A stretch of DNA of 64,000 nt from Pseudosporangium ferrugineum (lineage in GTDB: Bacteria; Actinomycetota; Actinomycetes; Mycobacteriales; Micromonosporaceae): positions 1 through 64,000 of the forward strand of contig NZ_PVZG01000007.1 of NCBI RefSeq assembly GCF_003002065.1. The letters run 5' to 3'. Every line of letters begins with the position of its first letter. Positions within the stretch are counted from its first letter, which is position 1. The position numbers were made by a program, and so were the translations under genes. This document shows positions 51,448-60,602 of this stretch, one piece after another. The notes below the pieces were generated by a model. The model did not search any database and was not told the origin of the DNA. It was given only the letters and a program-made list of their open reading frames with translations.

Positions 51448-52209
51448 ATGAACAGGCTCAACGCGACGAAGGACTTCTGGCTGGCAGCACTGCGCGCCGA
51501 CGGACCGGCGCTGCAGGACGCGGTCGCCGAGTCCGGACCCGATGCCGTCGTGCCCGCATGCCCGGGCTGGACGGTCGCCGACCTCACCGAGCACCTCACC
51601 TCGGTGCTGCGGTGGGTGCGCGAGCTCGCCCCGCGCGGCGTGGCCGACAAGCCCGCCGCCCGCGTGGTGCCCGAGCCACGCCCGGCGTGGCCGGAGGCGC
51701 TCGACGGCCTCCGGCGCGAGCTGACCGGCACGATCGAGACGCTGGACGCGCTCGACCCGGACCTGCCCGCCTGGACCTGGCCGGCGCAGGCGAAGAAGGC
51801 CGGGTTCTGGCAGCGCCGGCTCGCCCACGAGGTCTCCGTGCACCGGTGGGACGCCGAGGCCGCCGCCGGGCGCGCGATGCCGATCGAGACCAAGCTCGCC
51901 GCCGACGGCGTCAACGAGGTGCTGGACACCTGGCTGCCCGCCGGCCGCCGCAAGGGCCCGACCGATCTGCACGGCGTCGTGCACCTGGTCGCCACCGATG
52001 CGAGTTATGAGTGGTTCGTCCGGTTGCGGGGCGCCGGCCTGGCACTGCTGGACACCGGCACGATCCTCGACACCCACGACCACCACCCGCGCGCCGAGGC
52101 CACGGGAACGGCGAGCGATCTTCTGCTCATGCTGATGGGGCGGGTAAAACCGGATATTCTGACCACGACCGGTGACCTCCGCTTGATCAGCGCGCTGCGC
52201 GCCGGTTGA
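51448..52209 (+). CDS. Maleylpyruvate isomerase/mycothiol-type DinB family protein
   Basis: 253 residues from the ATG at 51448 (GGGAGAAG upstream). N-terminal DinB-like four-helix domain with CPGWTVADLTEHL and LAHEVSVHRWDAEAA, giving the three-His metal site of mycothiol-dependent enzymes. The C-terminal MDMPI domain follows. A thiol-dependent isomerase or transferase is likely, substrate unknown. Divergent from murB. Confidence 0.85.
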   Translation: MNRLNATKDFWLAALRADGPALQDAVAESGPDAVVPACPGWTVADLTEHLTSVLRWVRELAPRGVADKPAARVVPEPRPAWPEALDGLRRELTGTIETLDALDPDLPAWTWPAQAKKAGFWQRRLAHEVSVHRWDAEAAAGRAMPIETKLAADGVNEVLDTWLPAGRRKGPTDLHGVVHLVATDASYEWFVRLRGAGLALLDTGTILDTHDHHPRAEATGTASDLLLMLMGRVKPDILTTTGDLRLISALRAG

Positions 52210-52387
52210 CCGTCTCACCATCCGGGCGCGGTTCCGCAACTTTCGGATAGCTCCCGTAACTGTGAATGGCTTTACGCTGTACCGGTTAAGTGCGGACGGC
52301 CACGGCTGTCCTCGACATCTCCGCCGCTGATCACGCCGGTCGGCGCGGCCCGGCAGGCGGCGGCAATACGCAGGGAGCGGTGACGGC

Positions 52388-53815
52388 ATGACGGCAACCG
52401 TCGAGGTGGAATCGAGCGGCGAACCCCTGGCTTCGGGAGTCCAATTCCCGGAAGGGTTCATCTGGGGAGCGGCGACGGCGTCGTACCAGATCGAGGGCGC
52501 GGCGAACGAGGACGGCCGGGGCCCGTCCATCTGGGACACCTTCTCCCGTACGCCGGGACGGGTGTACCGCGGCCACACCGGCGACGTGGCCTGCGACCAC
52601 TACCACCGCTACGTCGAGGACGTGGCGCTGATGGCGGACCTCGGGCTGGGCTCGTACCGGTACTCGATCGCCTGGCCGCGCGTGCAGCCCGACGGCACCG
52701 GCCCGGTCAACACCCGCGGCCTGGACTTCTACGACCGGCTGACCGACGAGCTGATCGGCAAGGGCATCGACCCGGTCGTGACGCTTTACCACTGGGACCT
52801 GCCGCAGACGCTGGAGGACCGGGGCGGCTGGACCGTGCGGGAGACCGCCGAGGCCTTCGCCGAGTACGCGGCCATCGTGCACGCGCGCCTCGGCGACCGG
52901 GTCCGCACCTGGACCACGCTGAACGAGCCCTGGTGCTCCGCGTACCTCGGCTACGGCAGCGGCCGGCACGCGCCCGGCATCCAGGACCCGGCGGCGGTCT
53001 TCAAGTCCGTGCACCACCTCCTCCTGGGGCACGGCCTGGCGGCGCGGGCGCTGCGCTCGGCCGGCGCGCAGAACGTCAGCATCACGCTGAACCCGGCCGC
53101 CGTCTCGCCGCTCGACCCGCAGAACCCGGCCGACGTCGACGCCGCCCGGATCGTGGACGGGCTGCACAACCGGATCTTCCTCGACCCGCTGCTGCGCGGG
53201 GCGTACCCCGACGACATGCGCGAGCACATGGCGCGCTTCACCGACCTGAGCCACATCCAGGACGGCGACGAGAAGATCATCAACGCGCCGATCGACGTGC
53301 TGGGCGTCAACTTCTACACGCCGTCGTACGTGTCGGCGAAGCCCGGCCACCCCGCCTCCCCGGAGAACCCGGGCACCGAGGGCATCGCCTTCCGGCCCCC
53401 GGTCGGGCCGATCACCGACATCGGCTGGCAGATCGAGCCGGCGGCGCTCACCCGGCTGCTCGACCGCCTCCACCAGGACTACGGCGTGCCGATGATGATC
53501 ACCGAGAACGGCGCGGCGTACCCCGACGGCCCGTCCGGCGACTCCGGCGAGGTCCACGACACCAACCGCATCGAATACCTCGACGGCCACCTGCGGGCCT
53601 GCCTGGACGCCATTTCCCACGGCGTTGACCTTCGGGGATACTTCGCATGGTCGTTGATGGACAATTTCGAATGGGCCGAGGGCTACAAGATGCGCTTCGG
53701 GATCGTGCACGTGGACTACACCACGCAGCAGCGGGTCCCGAAGGACAGCGCGAAGTGGTATCGGGAGGTGATCCGGCGCAACGGTCTGAGCGACCAGGGC
53801 CGGATCGGGGAGTGA
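52388..53815 (+). CDS. GH1 beta-glucosidase
   Basis: 475 residues, GGGAGCGGTG before the ATG. Start motif FPEGFIWGAATASYQIEGA, acid/base Glu180 in TTLNEPWCSAYLG, nucleophile Glu373 in MITENGAAYPD, and FAWSLMDNFEWAEGY near the end. No signal peptide, so it splits imported cellobiose or other beta-glucosides inside the cell. The LacI gene begins 4 bases after it. Confidence 0.95.
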   Translation: MTATVEVESSGEPLASGVQFPEGFIWGAATASYQIEGAANEDGRGPSIWDTFSRTPGRVYRGHTGDVACDHYHRYVEDVALMADLGLGSYRYSIAWPRVQPDGTGPVNTRGLDFYDRLTDELIGKGIDPVVTLYHWDLPQTLEDRGGWTVRETAEAFAEYAAIVHARLGDRVRTWTTLNEPWCSAYLGYGSGRHAPGIQDPAAVFKSVHHLLLGHGLAARALRSAGAQNVSITLNPAAVSPLDPQNPADVDAARIVDGLHNRIFLDPLLRGAYPDDMREHMARFTDLSHIQDGDEKIINAPIDVLGVNFYTPSYVSAKPGHPASPENPGTEGIAFRPPVGPITDIGWQIEPAALTRLLDRLHQDYGVPMMITENGAAYPDGPSGDSGEVHDTNRIEYLDGHLRACLDAISHGVDLRGYFAWSLMDNFEWAEGYKMRFGIVHVDYTTQQRVPKDSAKWYREVIRRNGLSDQGRIGE

Positions 53816-53819
53816 GCTG

Positions 53820-54836
53820 ATGGTGACGCGGGAGCGGCCGACACTCGAGGCGGTGGCCAGACGGGCCGGTGTCTCACGGGCGACCGTCTCCCGCGTCGTG
53901 AACGGTTCGACGACGGTGGCGGTCGGCATCCGCGACGCGGTCAACCAGGCCGTCGAGGAGCTGGGGTACGTCCCCAACCAGGCGGCCCGGAGCCTGGTCA
54001 CCCAGCGCACCGAGTCGATAGCGCTGATCCTGCCGGAGACGGCCAGCCGGGTCTTCTCCGACGACATGTTCTTCCCGGCCGTCATCCGCGGCGTCAGCGT
54101 CGAGCTCGAGGCCGCCGACAAGCAGCTCGTGCTCATGATGGCGGGCTCCGCGGCCAGCCACGACCGGGTCGAGCGGTACGCGATGGCCGGCCACGTCGAC
54201 GGCGTCATGTTCGCCTCCATGCACGGCGCCGACCCGCTGCCCGGCGCGCTGGCCCGGCTCGGCATCCCGGTGGTGTGCAGCGGCCGGCCGATGACCCCCG
54301 CCGAGCTGCCGGTGCCGTACGTGGACGTGGACCACATCGGCGGGGTCGTGGCGGCCGTACGCCACCTGCTCGGCATCGGCCGCCGCCGGATCGCCACGAT
54401 CGCCGGCCCGCAGGACATGATCGCCGGCATCGACCGGCTGACCGGCTACCGGACGGCGTTGCAGGAGGCCGGCCTGACCGAGCACGTGGCGGTCGGCGAC
54501 TTCACCCGGGAGTCCGGCATCCAGGCCATGCACCGCCTGCTCGCCGACGACCCGGGGCTGGACGCGGTCTTCGTCGCGTCGGACATGATGGCCCACGGCG
54601 CGCTCCAGGCGCTCAAGGACGCCGGCCGGCGCATCCCCGGGGACGTGGCGGTGATCGGCTTCGACGACTTCGAGATCAGCCGGCTCAGCGACCCGCCGCT
54701 GACCACCGTCCGCCAGCCGATCGTGGACATGGGCCGGACCATGGCCCGCCAGATGCTCGGGCTGGTCGACGACCGCGCCGACGTGCCGGCCGCGGTGGTC
54801 CTGCCGACCGAGCTGGTCGTCCGCGCCTCCGCCTGA
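53820..54836 (+). CDS. LacI-family transcriptional regulator
   Basis: 338 residues; ATG at 53820 (a GTG two codons on is an alternative). HTH TLEAVARRAGVSRATVSRVV, hinge LGYVPNQAARSLV, and periplasmic-binding-protein-like sensor domain. It is co-transcribed with the GH1 gene, so it likely controls it in response to a sugar. I see no clear operator palindrome in 52210-52387. Confidence 0.93.
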   Translation: MVTRERPTLEAVARRAGVSRATVSRVVNGSTTVAVGIRDAVNQAVEELGYVPNQAARSLVTQRTESIALILPETASRVFSDDMFFPAVIRGVSVELEAADKQLVLMMAGSAASHDRVERYAMAGHVDGVMFASMHGADPLPGALARLGIPVVCSGRPMTPAELPVPYVDVDHIGGVVAAVRHLLGIGRRRIATIAGPQDMIAGIDRLTGYRTALQEAGLTEHVAVGDFTRESGIQAMHRLLADDPGLDAVFVASDMMAHGALQALKDAGRRIPGDVAVIGFDDFEISRLSDPPLTTVRQPIVDMGRTMARQMLGLVDDRADVPAAVVLPTELVVRASA

Positions 54837-54851
54837 GGCCGCCGGCGCCGC

Positions 54852-55679
54852 CTACAGCGACGGCGTGGTGACGACCTCCGTGGGCAACCCGAGCACCTTG
54901 CGCGACAGCAGCGTGCCGCCGGCGACCGCGGCCGGCATGAGCAGCACGGCGCCCAGCGGGATCAGGAAGCACGCGAACACCGCCACCCCGAAGCCGAGCG
55001 CGAGCGGCCGCCGGGCCCGCAGCGCCGCCCGGCGGTCCCGGAGCCGCTTGTCCCGCCGCTGGAAGGGCACGCCGGTGAGTTCCACCGCGAGCAGCCAACC
55101 GGCGACCGCGCCGCCGAGCACCGGCACCACCGTCTGGCCGACCACCGGGATGAAGCCCGCCACGAAGAGCGGGAGGCCGAGCAGGACGGACAGGCCGATC
55201 AGCCGCAGCGAGTCCCGCAGGCTGCGGCCGAGCGAGGCGAGCAGCGGCACCTCCACCTCGTCGGGTACGCCGCCGTACCGGTGCTCCACCAGCCCGGAGA
55301 TCTTCTCGTAGAACGGGTCGCCGATCAGCAGCGTCACCGCGGTGAAGGTCAGCACGGACAGCAGCCCGCCCAGGCCGAGCAACGCGGCGCCGGCCACCAC
55401 CCGGACGAGCCCGCGCCAGAACGCGGACCAGTCGTCGGCGAACCAGGTCACGGCGGCGGCGAGGTCGTCGACGAAGGCGATGAGGGTGATCACCGCTGCG
55501 GCGTACAGCAGGCCGGCGAGGAGCGCGGGCAGCAGGCCGAGCCCCAGCAGGCGGGGGCTGCGCAGCACGAGGCCGAGGCCCCGGGCGAGCAGGCCGGCCC
55601 CGGCGAAGAAGTCACGCGCGGCGCCGGCGGTGGCGGTCGCGCCCCGGTCGGCGGCGGATCGCAGCTGAGAGTCTCCCAC
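54852..55679 (-). CDS. EI24-domain (CysZ-like) integral membrane protein
   Basis: 275 residues from the GTG at 55677-55679; the frame stays open far upstream but that part is a shadow of the next gene. Four to six hydrophobic segments with DPFYEKISGLVEHRYGG and FIPVVGQTVVPVLGGAVAGWLLAVEL typical of EI24/CysZ. Possibly sulfate or small-solute transport; in actinobacteria its role is unknown. Converges with the LacI gene. Confidence 0.85.
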   Translation of the reverse strand: MGDSQLRSAADRGATATAGAARDFFAGAGLLARGLGLVLRSPRLLGLGLLPALLAGLLYAAAVITLIAFVDDLAAAVTWFADDWSAFWRGLVRVVAGAALLGLGGLLSVLTFTAVTLLIGDPFYEKISGLVEHRYGGVPDEVEVPLLASLGRSLRDSLRLIGLSVLLGLPLFVAGFIPVVGQTVVPVLGGAVAGWLLAVELTGVPFQRRDKRLRDRRAALRARRPLALGFGVAVFACFLIPLGAVLLMPAAVAGGTLLSRKVLGLPTEVVTTPSL

Positions 55680-55690
55680 GGTCCGCGAGC

Positions 55691-56140
55691 TTAGGACCTC
55701 CGGAAAAGGCCGCCACCGGCGAGCCCGGAGGACGCCGGAGCCGGGCCGTCCGAGGTGCCCACCGGCGCGGGGCTGGTCGGCGGGTCGAAGATCGACGTGG
55801 GGGTCGGCACCGGCGGCATCGTCAGGGTCGGCTCCGGCGATCCGCTGCCCGACGCGGACGGTACGCCGGAACTCGGCGCGACCCCCGCGGGCCGGCTCGG
55901 CGGCACGGACTCCACCACGGACACCGGCTTCGGGGCACGCGGCGTCCAGCCCGTGGCCGAGCCGGACGCCGACGTCGCCGGGGTCGCCACCGGGGCGGTG
56001 CCGAAGCCGCCCGCGCCGGCGGGGGCGCTCACCGCGGGCGGGGTGGTGCCGGGCGTGCCGAGCGCCCACCCCGCGGCGACGGCGAACGGCAGGCCGGCGA
56101 GGACGATGCCGAAAAAGATTGATTTGGGGGAGAGCCGCAC
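55691..56140 (-). CDS. Pro/Ser/Thr-rich membrane-anchored protein of unknown function
   Basis: 149 residues from a GTG. One hydrophobic helix at about 8-27, then about 110 residues of Pro/Ser/Thr/Gly low complexity, ending LFRRS. No domain. It could be a wall-spanning anchor. It sits 11 bases above the EI24 gene on the same strand. The weak ribosome site leaves some doubt. Confidence 0.55.
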   Translation of the reverse strand: MRLSPKSIFFGIVLAGLPFAVAAGWALGTPGTTPPAVSAPAGAGGFGTAPVATPATSASGSATGWTPRAPKPVSVVESVPPSRPAGVAPSSGVPSASGSGSPEPTLTMPPVPTPTSIFDPPTSPAPVGTSDGPAPASSGLAGGGLFRRS

Positions 56141-56287
56141 GCCCTGAACACCGGTCGAGCGCGCAAAAGGTTACGGCACATCGCGAATTCATCGACGGAT
56201 CCATGTCTTCCCGCTTGATCAGCCGCCGCGGAACCCGGTACTGTCCACCGGCTCGCATTCACTGCGGCCATTTCCACGGGGAGAGAG

Positions 56288-57295
56288 ATGTACACCGGAC
56301 GACCGCGCGGTCTCGCCGCGATGCTGACCCTCGTTCTCGGCGCCGGCACGGTGGCCGGCGCCGGCCTGTTCGCCTCGCCGGCCCTCGCCGCGAGCACGGG
56401 CAGCTACAGCCTCGACACGACGGCCCTCTCGCCAGGTCAGCAGGTCACGCTGACCCAGACGGCGTTCCAGGACGACACTCCGGACACCGTCCCGACCATC
56501 ACGGTCGCCTGGGGTGACGGCGGCACGACCAGCCTCGAGTCCACAACCACGTCGGTGAAGCACACGTACGCGAGTGCCGGATCCTTCCCCGTCACCGTGA
56601 AGATCGCCGACGACGGCGCGGAGCCAGTCACCGTGACCAACGCCACCGTCACGGTCTCGTCGGGCACCTTCAAGTTCAACCCGACCTGGAACTGGACCTG
56701 GCCGGACGGCGGTCACGAGGCCAACCTCCAGCTGGGCACCATCCCGAGCAACACCACCCGGGTCTGGGTGGCGTGGGGCGACGGCGAGACCAGCCTGGTC
56801 AACAAGGCGAACACGTCGGTCAAGCACTACTACGGCTTCGGCACCTTCACCGCGAAGGTCACGCTGGAGAGCCCGCAGGGCAAGGTCGAGAAGTCGGCCG
56901 GCACGTACACGCTGAAGGCCGACACCTACGCGCCGACCGCCTCGCTGAAGGTGCCGAGCAGCCCGTCGAAGGCCTCCTCGTGGAAGACGATCCAGGGCAC
57001 CGCCTCGGACGCGCAGATCGGCATGGACGCGGTCGGCGTGCAGCTCTGGAAGTGGACCGGTTCGACGGACTACTACTACAACTTCTCCACGTCCAAGTGG
57101 GTCAAGTACACCCCGGGCAGCACGAACATCCCGTCGGCCGCGCTCAAGTGGGTCGGCGTGAGCTCCAGCGGCGTCTGGAAGGTCAACGTGGCCGGCCTCT
57201 CGAAGAACTACTACCTCGAGGTCGACTACGTCGCGGTGGACAAGGCCGGTAACGACAGCGGCCTGAAGTACCGGGTGCAGAAGCTCACCAGCTGA
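56288..57295 (+). CDS. Secreted PKD-like repeat protein
   Basis: 335 residues, GGGGAGAG before the ATG. Signal peptide to about residue 34. Two PKD-like beta domains: about 38-128 (TVAWGDGGTTS ... HTYASAGSFPVTV) and about 130-215 (VWVAWGDGETS ... HYYGFGTFTAKV). A Tyr/Trp-rich C-terminal domain follows (WKWTGSTDYYYNFSTSKWVKY). PKD domains bind surfaces or glycans; no catalytic domain seen. Followed by a strong terminator. Confidence 0.85.
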   Translation: MYTGRPRGLAAMLTLVLGAGTVAGAGLFASPALAASTGSYSLDTTALSPGQQVTLTQTAFQDDTPDTVPTITVAWGDGGTTSLESTTTSVKHTYASAGSFPVTVKIADDGAEPVTVTNATVTVSSGTFKFNPTWNWTWPDGGHEANLQLGTIPSNTTRVWVAWGDGETSLVNKANTSVKHYYGFGTFTAKVTLESPQGKVEKSAGTYTLKADTYAPTASLKVPSSPSKASSWKTIQGTASDAQIGMDAVGVQLWKWTGSTDYYYNFSTSKWVKYTPGSTNIPSAALKWVGVSSSGVWKVNVAGLSKNYYLEVDYVAVDKAGNDSGLKYRVQKLTS

Positions 57296-57307
57296 CGAAG
57301 CGTGACG

Positions 57308-57340
57308 AAATAGCCCGGACCCTCGCGGTCCGGGCTATTT
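57308..57340. terminator. Two-way terminator
   Basis: Perfect 14-base-pair stem (57308-57321 with 57327-57340), loop CTCGC, AAA/TTT at its ends. It serves the PKD-like gene and the convergent hydrolase, whose stop codon lies inside it. Confidence 0.9.
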
Positions 57341-58222
57341 CTCGTTGAGGAACGAGGAGATCCGCTCGCGCAGCTCGCCGCGCCGGGTCCAGAGCACCGC
57401 CGGCCGGTCGTAGACGTGCAGCAGCGCGCCGGGCAGCAGCCCGGCCAGGCGCTCCGCCCAGGCCACCGGGTGCAGGTCGTCACCCTGGCAGCCGATCACC
57501 AGCGCCCTTCCCCGGTACGCCCGCAGCGCCTCCACCTCCGCGACGGCGGGCGCCCGCCACAACGTCGCCAGCTCGGGCGCGAGCCCGTCGCGCAGCAGCT
57601 GCTCGACCCGCTGCCGCAGGAAGCTCCAGCCGGCCGGAGTGTTGCGCACCGACGGGGGCAGCTCGGGCTCCACCGCCTCCGCCACGGCCGCCGCCTCCCC
57701 CGACTCGACGGCGGCGAGCAGCCGGTCCAGGCGCGCCTCCGCCGCCCGGGGCCGTACGCCGTCCAGCGGCGCCGGCAGGTAGCACACCACCCGGTCGAAG
57801 CGGGCGGGATCGTCGGCGAGCAGCCGGCACAGGGCCGCGGCCCCCATGCTGACCCCAAGCGCCCGGGTCGCCCCGGCGTGGTCGGCGACGGCGCGCAGGT
57901 CGAGGGCGAGGTCGGCGAAGCTCCAGGGCCCGGGCGGGGCGTCGGAGCGGCCGTGGCCCCGGAAGTGGAAGAACACCCTGCGGCCGGCCACCGCGCTGCC
58001 CAGCGGCCGGGTGCCGGCGAGGTCGCCGGCCAGCCCGTGCGCGAAGACCGTGACCGGGTCGCCGACGCCGGTGACGAGCTGCTCGAGGCGTACGCCGTGC
58101 GGCGTGCCGATCAGCTCGGTGGGCGCGGACGGCAGGGTGGGCCGGCCGGTCCGGGGCGCGCTGGGGCCGGGTCGCGAGGTACGCGGGCCGCCGTCCGGGG
58201 GTAGCGGACGGCGGAACCTCAC
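57335..58222 (-). CDS. Alpha/beta-hydrolase fold protein
   Basis: 295 residues from a GTG (58220-58222) overlapping the DUF2516 stop. Oxyanion motif FAHGLAGD, FRGHGRSD, nucleophile elbow GVSMGAAALC and acid region IGCQGDDLHPV are visible. At the usual position of the catalytic His the sequence reads HVYDRPAVLWTRR with no clear GH, so activity is doubtful. Substrate unknown. Confidence 0.8.
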   Translation of the reverse strand: MRFRRPLPPDGGPRTSRPGPSAPRTGRPTLPSAPTELIGTPHGVRLEQLVTGVGDPVTVFAHGLAGDLAGTRPLGSAVAGRRVFFHFRGHGRSDAPPGPWSFADLALDLRAVADHAGATRALGVSMGAAALCRLLADDPARFDRVVCYLPAPLDGVRPRAAEARLDRLLAAVESGEAAAVAEAVEPELPPSVRNTPAGWSFLRQRVEQLLRDGLAPELATLWRAPAVAEVEALRAYRGRALVIGCQGDDLHPVAWAERLAGLLPGALLHVYDRPAVLWTRRGELRERISSFLNEK

Positions 58223-58542
58223 CAGAAGCCCTTGCCGTCCGACAGGTCGCGCAGGCCGGGCCGGACGTCGAGCAGGTAGATCAGGGCGGCCGCGATGCCG
58301 ATCAGCCCGAACAGGCCGGTGGCGCCGCCGCCCACGCCGAGCAGCGTGAGGATGATGCAGACGGCGAGGATGGCCAGCCACGCCCCCTTGGGCAGGGTGC
58401 CGATCGCCTGGAAGCCGTCACCGCGCTGGGTGACGCAGTGGATCAGGGCGACGGCCTGCACGACCAGCGACACGATCGAGACGACGATCGAGATCAGGGT
58501 GGCGACGTCGTCGTAGAAGATGGGGGTCGCGCTGTAGGCCAT
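58219..58542 (-). CDS. DUF2516 family membrane protein
   Basis: 107 residues, three hydrophobic segments (about 8-32, 50-68, 70-90), with the family pattern ALIHCVTQRGDGFQAIGTLPKGAWLAIL and DVRPGLRDL at the end. Widespread in actinobacteria, function unknown. GTGA overlap with the hydrolase. Confidence 0.88.
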   Translation of the reverse strand: MAYSATPIFYDDVATLISIVVSIVSLVVQAVALIHCVTQRGDGFQAIGTLPKGAWLAILAVCIILTLLGVGGGATGLFGLIGIAAALIYLLDVRPGLRDLSDGKGFW

Positions 58543-58555
58543 GACGACCAGTCTA

Positions 58556-58591
58556 TGCCGCAGGCCCCGGCGTTCACCGGGGCCTGCGGCA
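58556..58591 (-). terminator. Terminator after the HbhA-like gene
   Basis: Perfect 15-base-pair stem (58556-58570 with 58577-58591), six-base loop, 20 bases past the HbhA-like stop on the minus strand. Confidence 0.8.
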
Positions 58592-58611
58592 CAGCGTGGA
58601 TTATCGCGTCG

Positions 58612-59067
58612 TCACTCGGCGGCCGGGCGGGCGGCGCGCTTGCGCGGCTTCGGGGTCGGGGTCGCCGCGGCGGCGGCCTCGACGGCCTTCGGCTCTTCGG
58701 TGGTGACCATGTCGGCGTTGACGACCTCGGCGGCCTCGACGACGCCGGTGCCGACGACCCGCTCGCCGCGGGCGACCAGCGCGGTGTAGACGGCGACCGC
58801 GCGCTCCTGCGCGACCTGGGCGAACGCGCGGGCGCCCGTGGTGGCGGTCTCGCGGAGCTTGTCGAAGTCGGTGGTGCTGGCCTTGTCACGCAGCGACGTG
58901 GCGGTGGTGCCGGCCGTCTCGTTGGCGGTCTTCAGCGAGGCGGCGGCGCGGTCGCTGAGCTCGCTCACCACGGCGGGCAGCTTGCGCAGCTCCTGCCAGG
59001 CGAGGTCGCCGGCGCCGGCGGCGGCGTAGAGCGGGGCCGGGATGCGGGTCTTGGTCTGCTCGGTCAT
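58612..59067 (-). CDS. HbhA-like (heparin-binding hemagglutinin family) protein
   Basis: 151 residues. Helical coiled-coil body (LPAVVSELSDRAAASLKTAN, ARAFAQVAQERAVAVYTAL) and a Lys/Arg/Pro/Ala-rich tail (PKPRKRAARPAAE) like mycobacterial HbhA, though shorter. In mycobacteria HbhA is a surface adhesin; in non-pathogens it may bind lipid or nucleic acid. It starts 1 base after the XRE regulator gene. Confidence 0.75.
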   Translation of the reverse strand: MTEQTKTRIPAPLYAAAGAGDLAWQELRKLPAVVSELSDRAAASLKTANETAGTTATSLRDKASTTDFDKLRETATTGARAFAQVAQERAVAVYTALVARGERVVGTGVVEAAEVVNADMVTTEEPKAVEAAAAATPTPKPRKRAARPAAE

Positions 59068-59068
59068 G

Positions 59069-59599
59069 TCATTTCTCCTCGGGCTGGGGCGGGGCTGGGG
59101 TGGACTGGGTGCCGGGCGGAGGCGCCGCGCCGCTCTCGACGACGGCGACGTCGTGCATGGCGGCCCGGAGCGCGTCGTCCTCGTCCGGGACGACGGAGGC
59201 CGGGGAATCCTCGGCGCCGCCGGCTGCCGGGGGCGTGCCGGCGTCGGAGGCGTGCCGCGCGTTCTCGTTGCGGAACGTCTCGTAGATCTGCGACAGCGAC
59301 TGCTTCTGGGCGATGGTCAGGTCGGGATCCACTGCGATGGCGGCCAGCACGCCCTGCTGGCCCTCGCCGTCGAGCAGGCCGGCACGCAGATACATCGCGG
59401 GCGTCGACACCCGCAGCGCGCTGGCGATCTGCTGGAGCACCTCGGCGCTGGGCTTGCGCAGGCCCCGCTCGATCTGGCTCAGGTACGGGTTGCTCACGCC
59501 CGCCCGGTCGGCGAGCTGCCGGAGCGAGATCTTGGCGGTCTGCCGCAGGTCACGGATGAACGTACCGATGTCCTGAGGTAGATCCTTGCCGGTGGCCAT
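59069..59599 (-). CDS. XRE-family helix-turn-helix regulator
   Basis: 176 residues from the ATG at 59597-59599. HTH_XRE about 11-65 (IRDLRQTAKISLRQLADRAG, then VSNPYLSQIERGLRKPS), then a helical region and an acidic Pro/Ala tail. Pairing with HbhA is common in actinobacteria. A perfect 12-base inverted repeat 22 bases upstream is its likely operator. Confidence 0.9.
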   Translation of the reverse strand: MATGKDLPQDIGTFIRDLRQTAKISLRQLADRAGVSNPYLSQIERGLRKPSAEVLQQIASALRVSTPAMYLRAGLLDGEGQQGVLAAIAVDPDLTIAQKQSLSQIYETFRNENARHASDAGTPPAAGGAEDSPASVVPDEDDALRAAMHDVAVVESGAAPPPGTQSTPAPPQPEEK

Positions 59600-59620
59600 G
59601 ACTCGACGGTAGCCCGGCGT

Positions 59621-59656
59621 GCTAACTCCTGCAAGCAAACGCTAGCAGGAGTTAGC
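59621..59656 (-). promoter_or_regulatory. Inverted-repeat operator candidate of the XRE gene
   Basis: GCTAACTCCTGC (59621-59632) and its exact complement (59645-59656) around 12 bases. It begins 22 bases above the XRE start. No promoter hexamers are clear. Autoregulation by a dimeric XRE protein is the simplest reading; a terminator for the upstream asparaginase gene, 11 bases away, is the alternative, but there is no U-run. Confidence 0.6.
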
Positions 59657-59666
59657 GTGAACCCCG

Positions 59667-60602
59667 TCACCAGGCCGTACGGACCTCGCCGACCCGTACG
59701 CCGCCGCCGAGGAGGGGCACGGTGGCCAGCTCGTCCAGCACCGGGGCGTCGATACCGAGCCGGCGCAGGGCCGACACCAGCACCGGCATCCGGGCCCGCA
59801 TCGCGCCGTCGGCCACCTTGATCGCCACCGCGCCCACCTCCGGCACGGCCACCGCGACGACCCCCTCCGCGCCGCCCTTGGCCAGCAGTCCCGGCACGCC
59901 GCGCATCAACAGCGTGTCGTCCTGCCCGGTGCCGGCCACCAGCTCGGGGTCGGCGCGGACGGCGTCGGCGACCCGCGCCTCGTGGCTGCCCGGCGGGGCC
60001 GAGACGAGCCGCTGGAAGCCGCGGGCCAGGGCGGTCAGCGAGAACGCGAGGACGGGCGCGCCGCAGCCGTCCACCCCGGTCGCGGCGATCGGCTCACCGA
60101 CCAGCTCGGACACCGCCTCGGCGACCGCGACCTGCAGCGGGTGCTTGACGTCGCGGTAGTCGTCCAGCGGCCAGCCGTTCGCGGCACAGGTGGCCAGCAT
60201 CCCGGCGTGCTTGCCGGAACAGTTCATGTAGACGCGTTCGGGGCCGCCGCCGGCGCGTACGACGGCGTCACGGGCGGTCTCCGACAGCGGGAGGGCCACC
60301 GGGCAGAGCAGCCGCTCCTCGCCGAGGCCGGCGGACCGCAGGATCGACCGGACCCGCTCGATGTGGAACGGCTCGCCGAAGTGGCTGCTGCTGATCTGGG
60401 CGAGATCCGCCGGCTCGGCCACCCGCAGCCCGGCGCGCAGCATGCCGACCGCCTGCAACGGCTTGTTCGACGAGCGGGGGAAGAACGGGCCGGTCACATC
60501 CCCGGCCGATGCCAACACGGCCCCGGACGCGTCCAGCACCACCACCGAGCCGTGATGGACGCACTCCACGAAGCCCGAGCGCACGACCTCCGCGAGGATC
60601 AT
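59667..60602 (-). CDS. Asparaginase (AnsA/Rhizobium type II family)
   Basis: 311 residues from the ATG at 60600-60602 (ATGA overlap with the BKACE gene). Family motifs RSSNKPLQAVGML, SSSHFGEPFH, MNCSGKHAGMLATC and DGCGAPVLAFSL, with the Cys, Lys and Ser active-site positions. Hydrolyses L-asparagine to aspartate. Cytoplasmic. Confidence 0.9.
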   Translation of the reverse strand: MILAEVVRSGFVECVHHGSVVVLDASGAVLASAGDVTGPFFPRSSNKPLQAVGMLRAGLRVAEPADLAQISSSHFGEPFHIERVRSILRSAGLGEERLLCPVALPLSETARDAVVRAGGGPERVYMNCSGKHAGMLATCAANGWPLDDYRDVKHPLQVAVAEAVSELVGEPIAATGVDGCGAPVLAFSLTALARGFQRLVSAPPGSHEARVADAVRADPELVAGTGQDDTLLMRGVPGLLAKGGAEGVVAVAVPEVGAVAIKVADGAMRARMPVLVSALRRLGIDAPVLDELATVPLLGGGVRVGEVRTAW

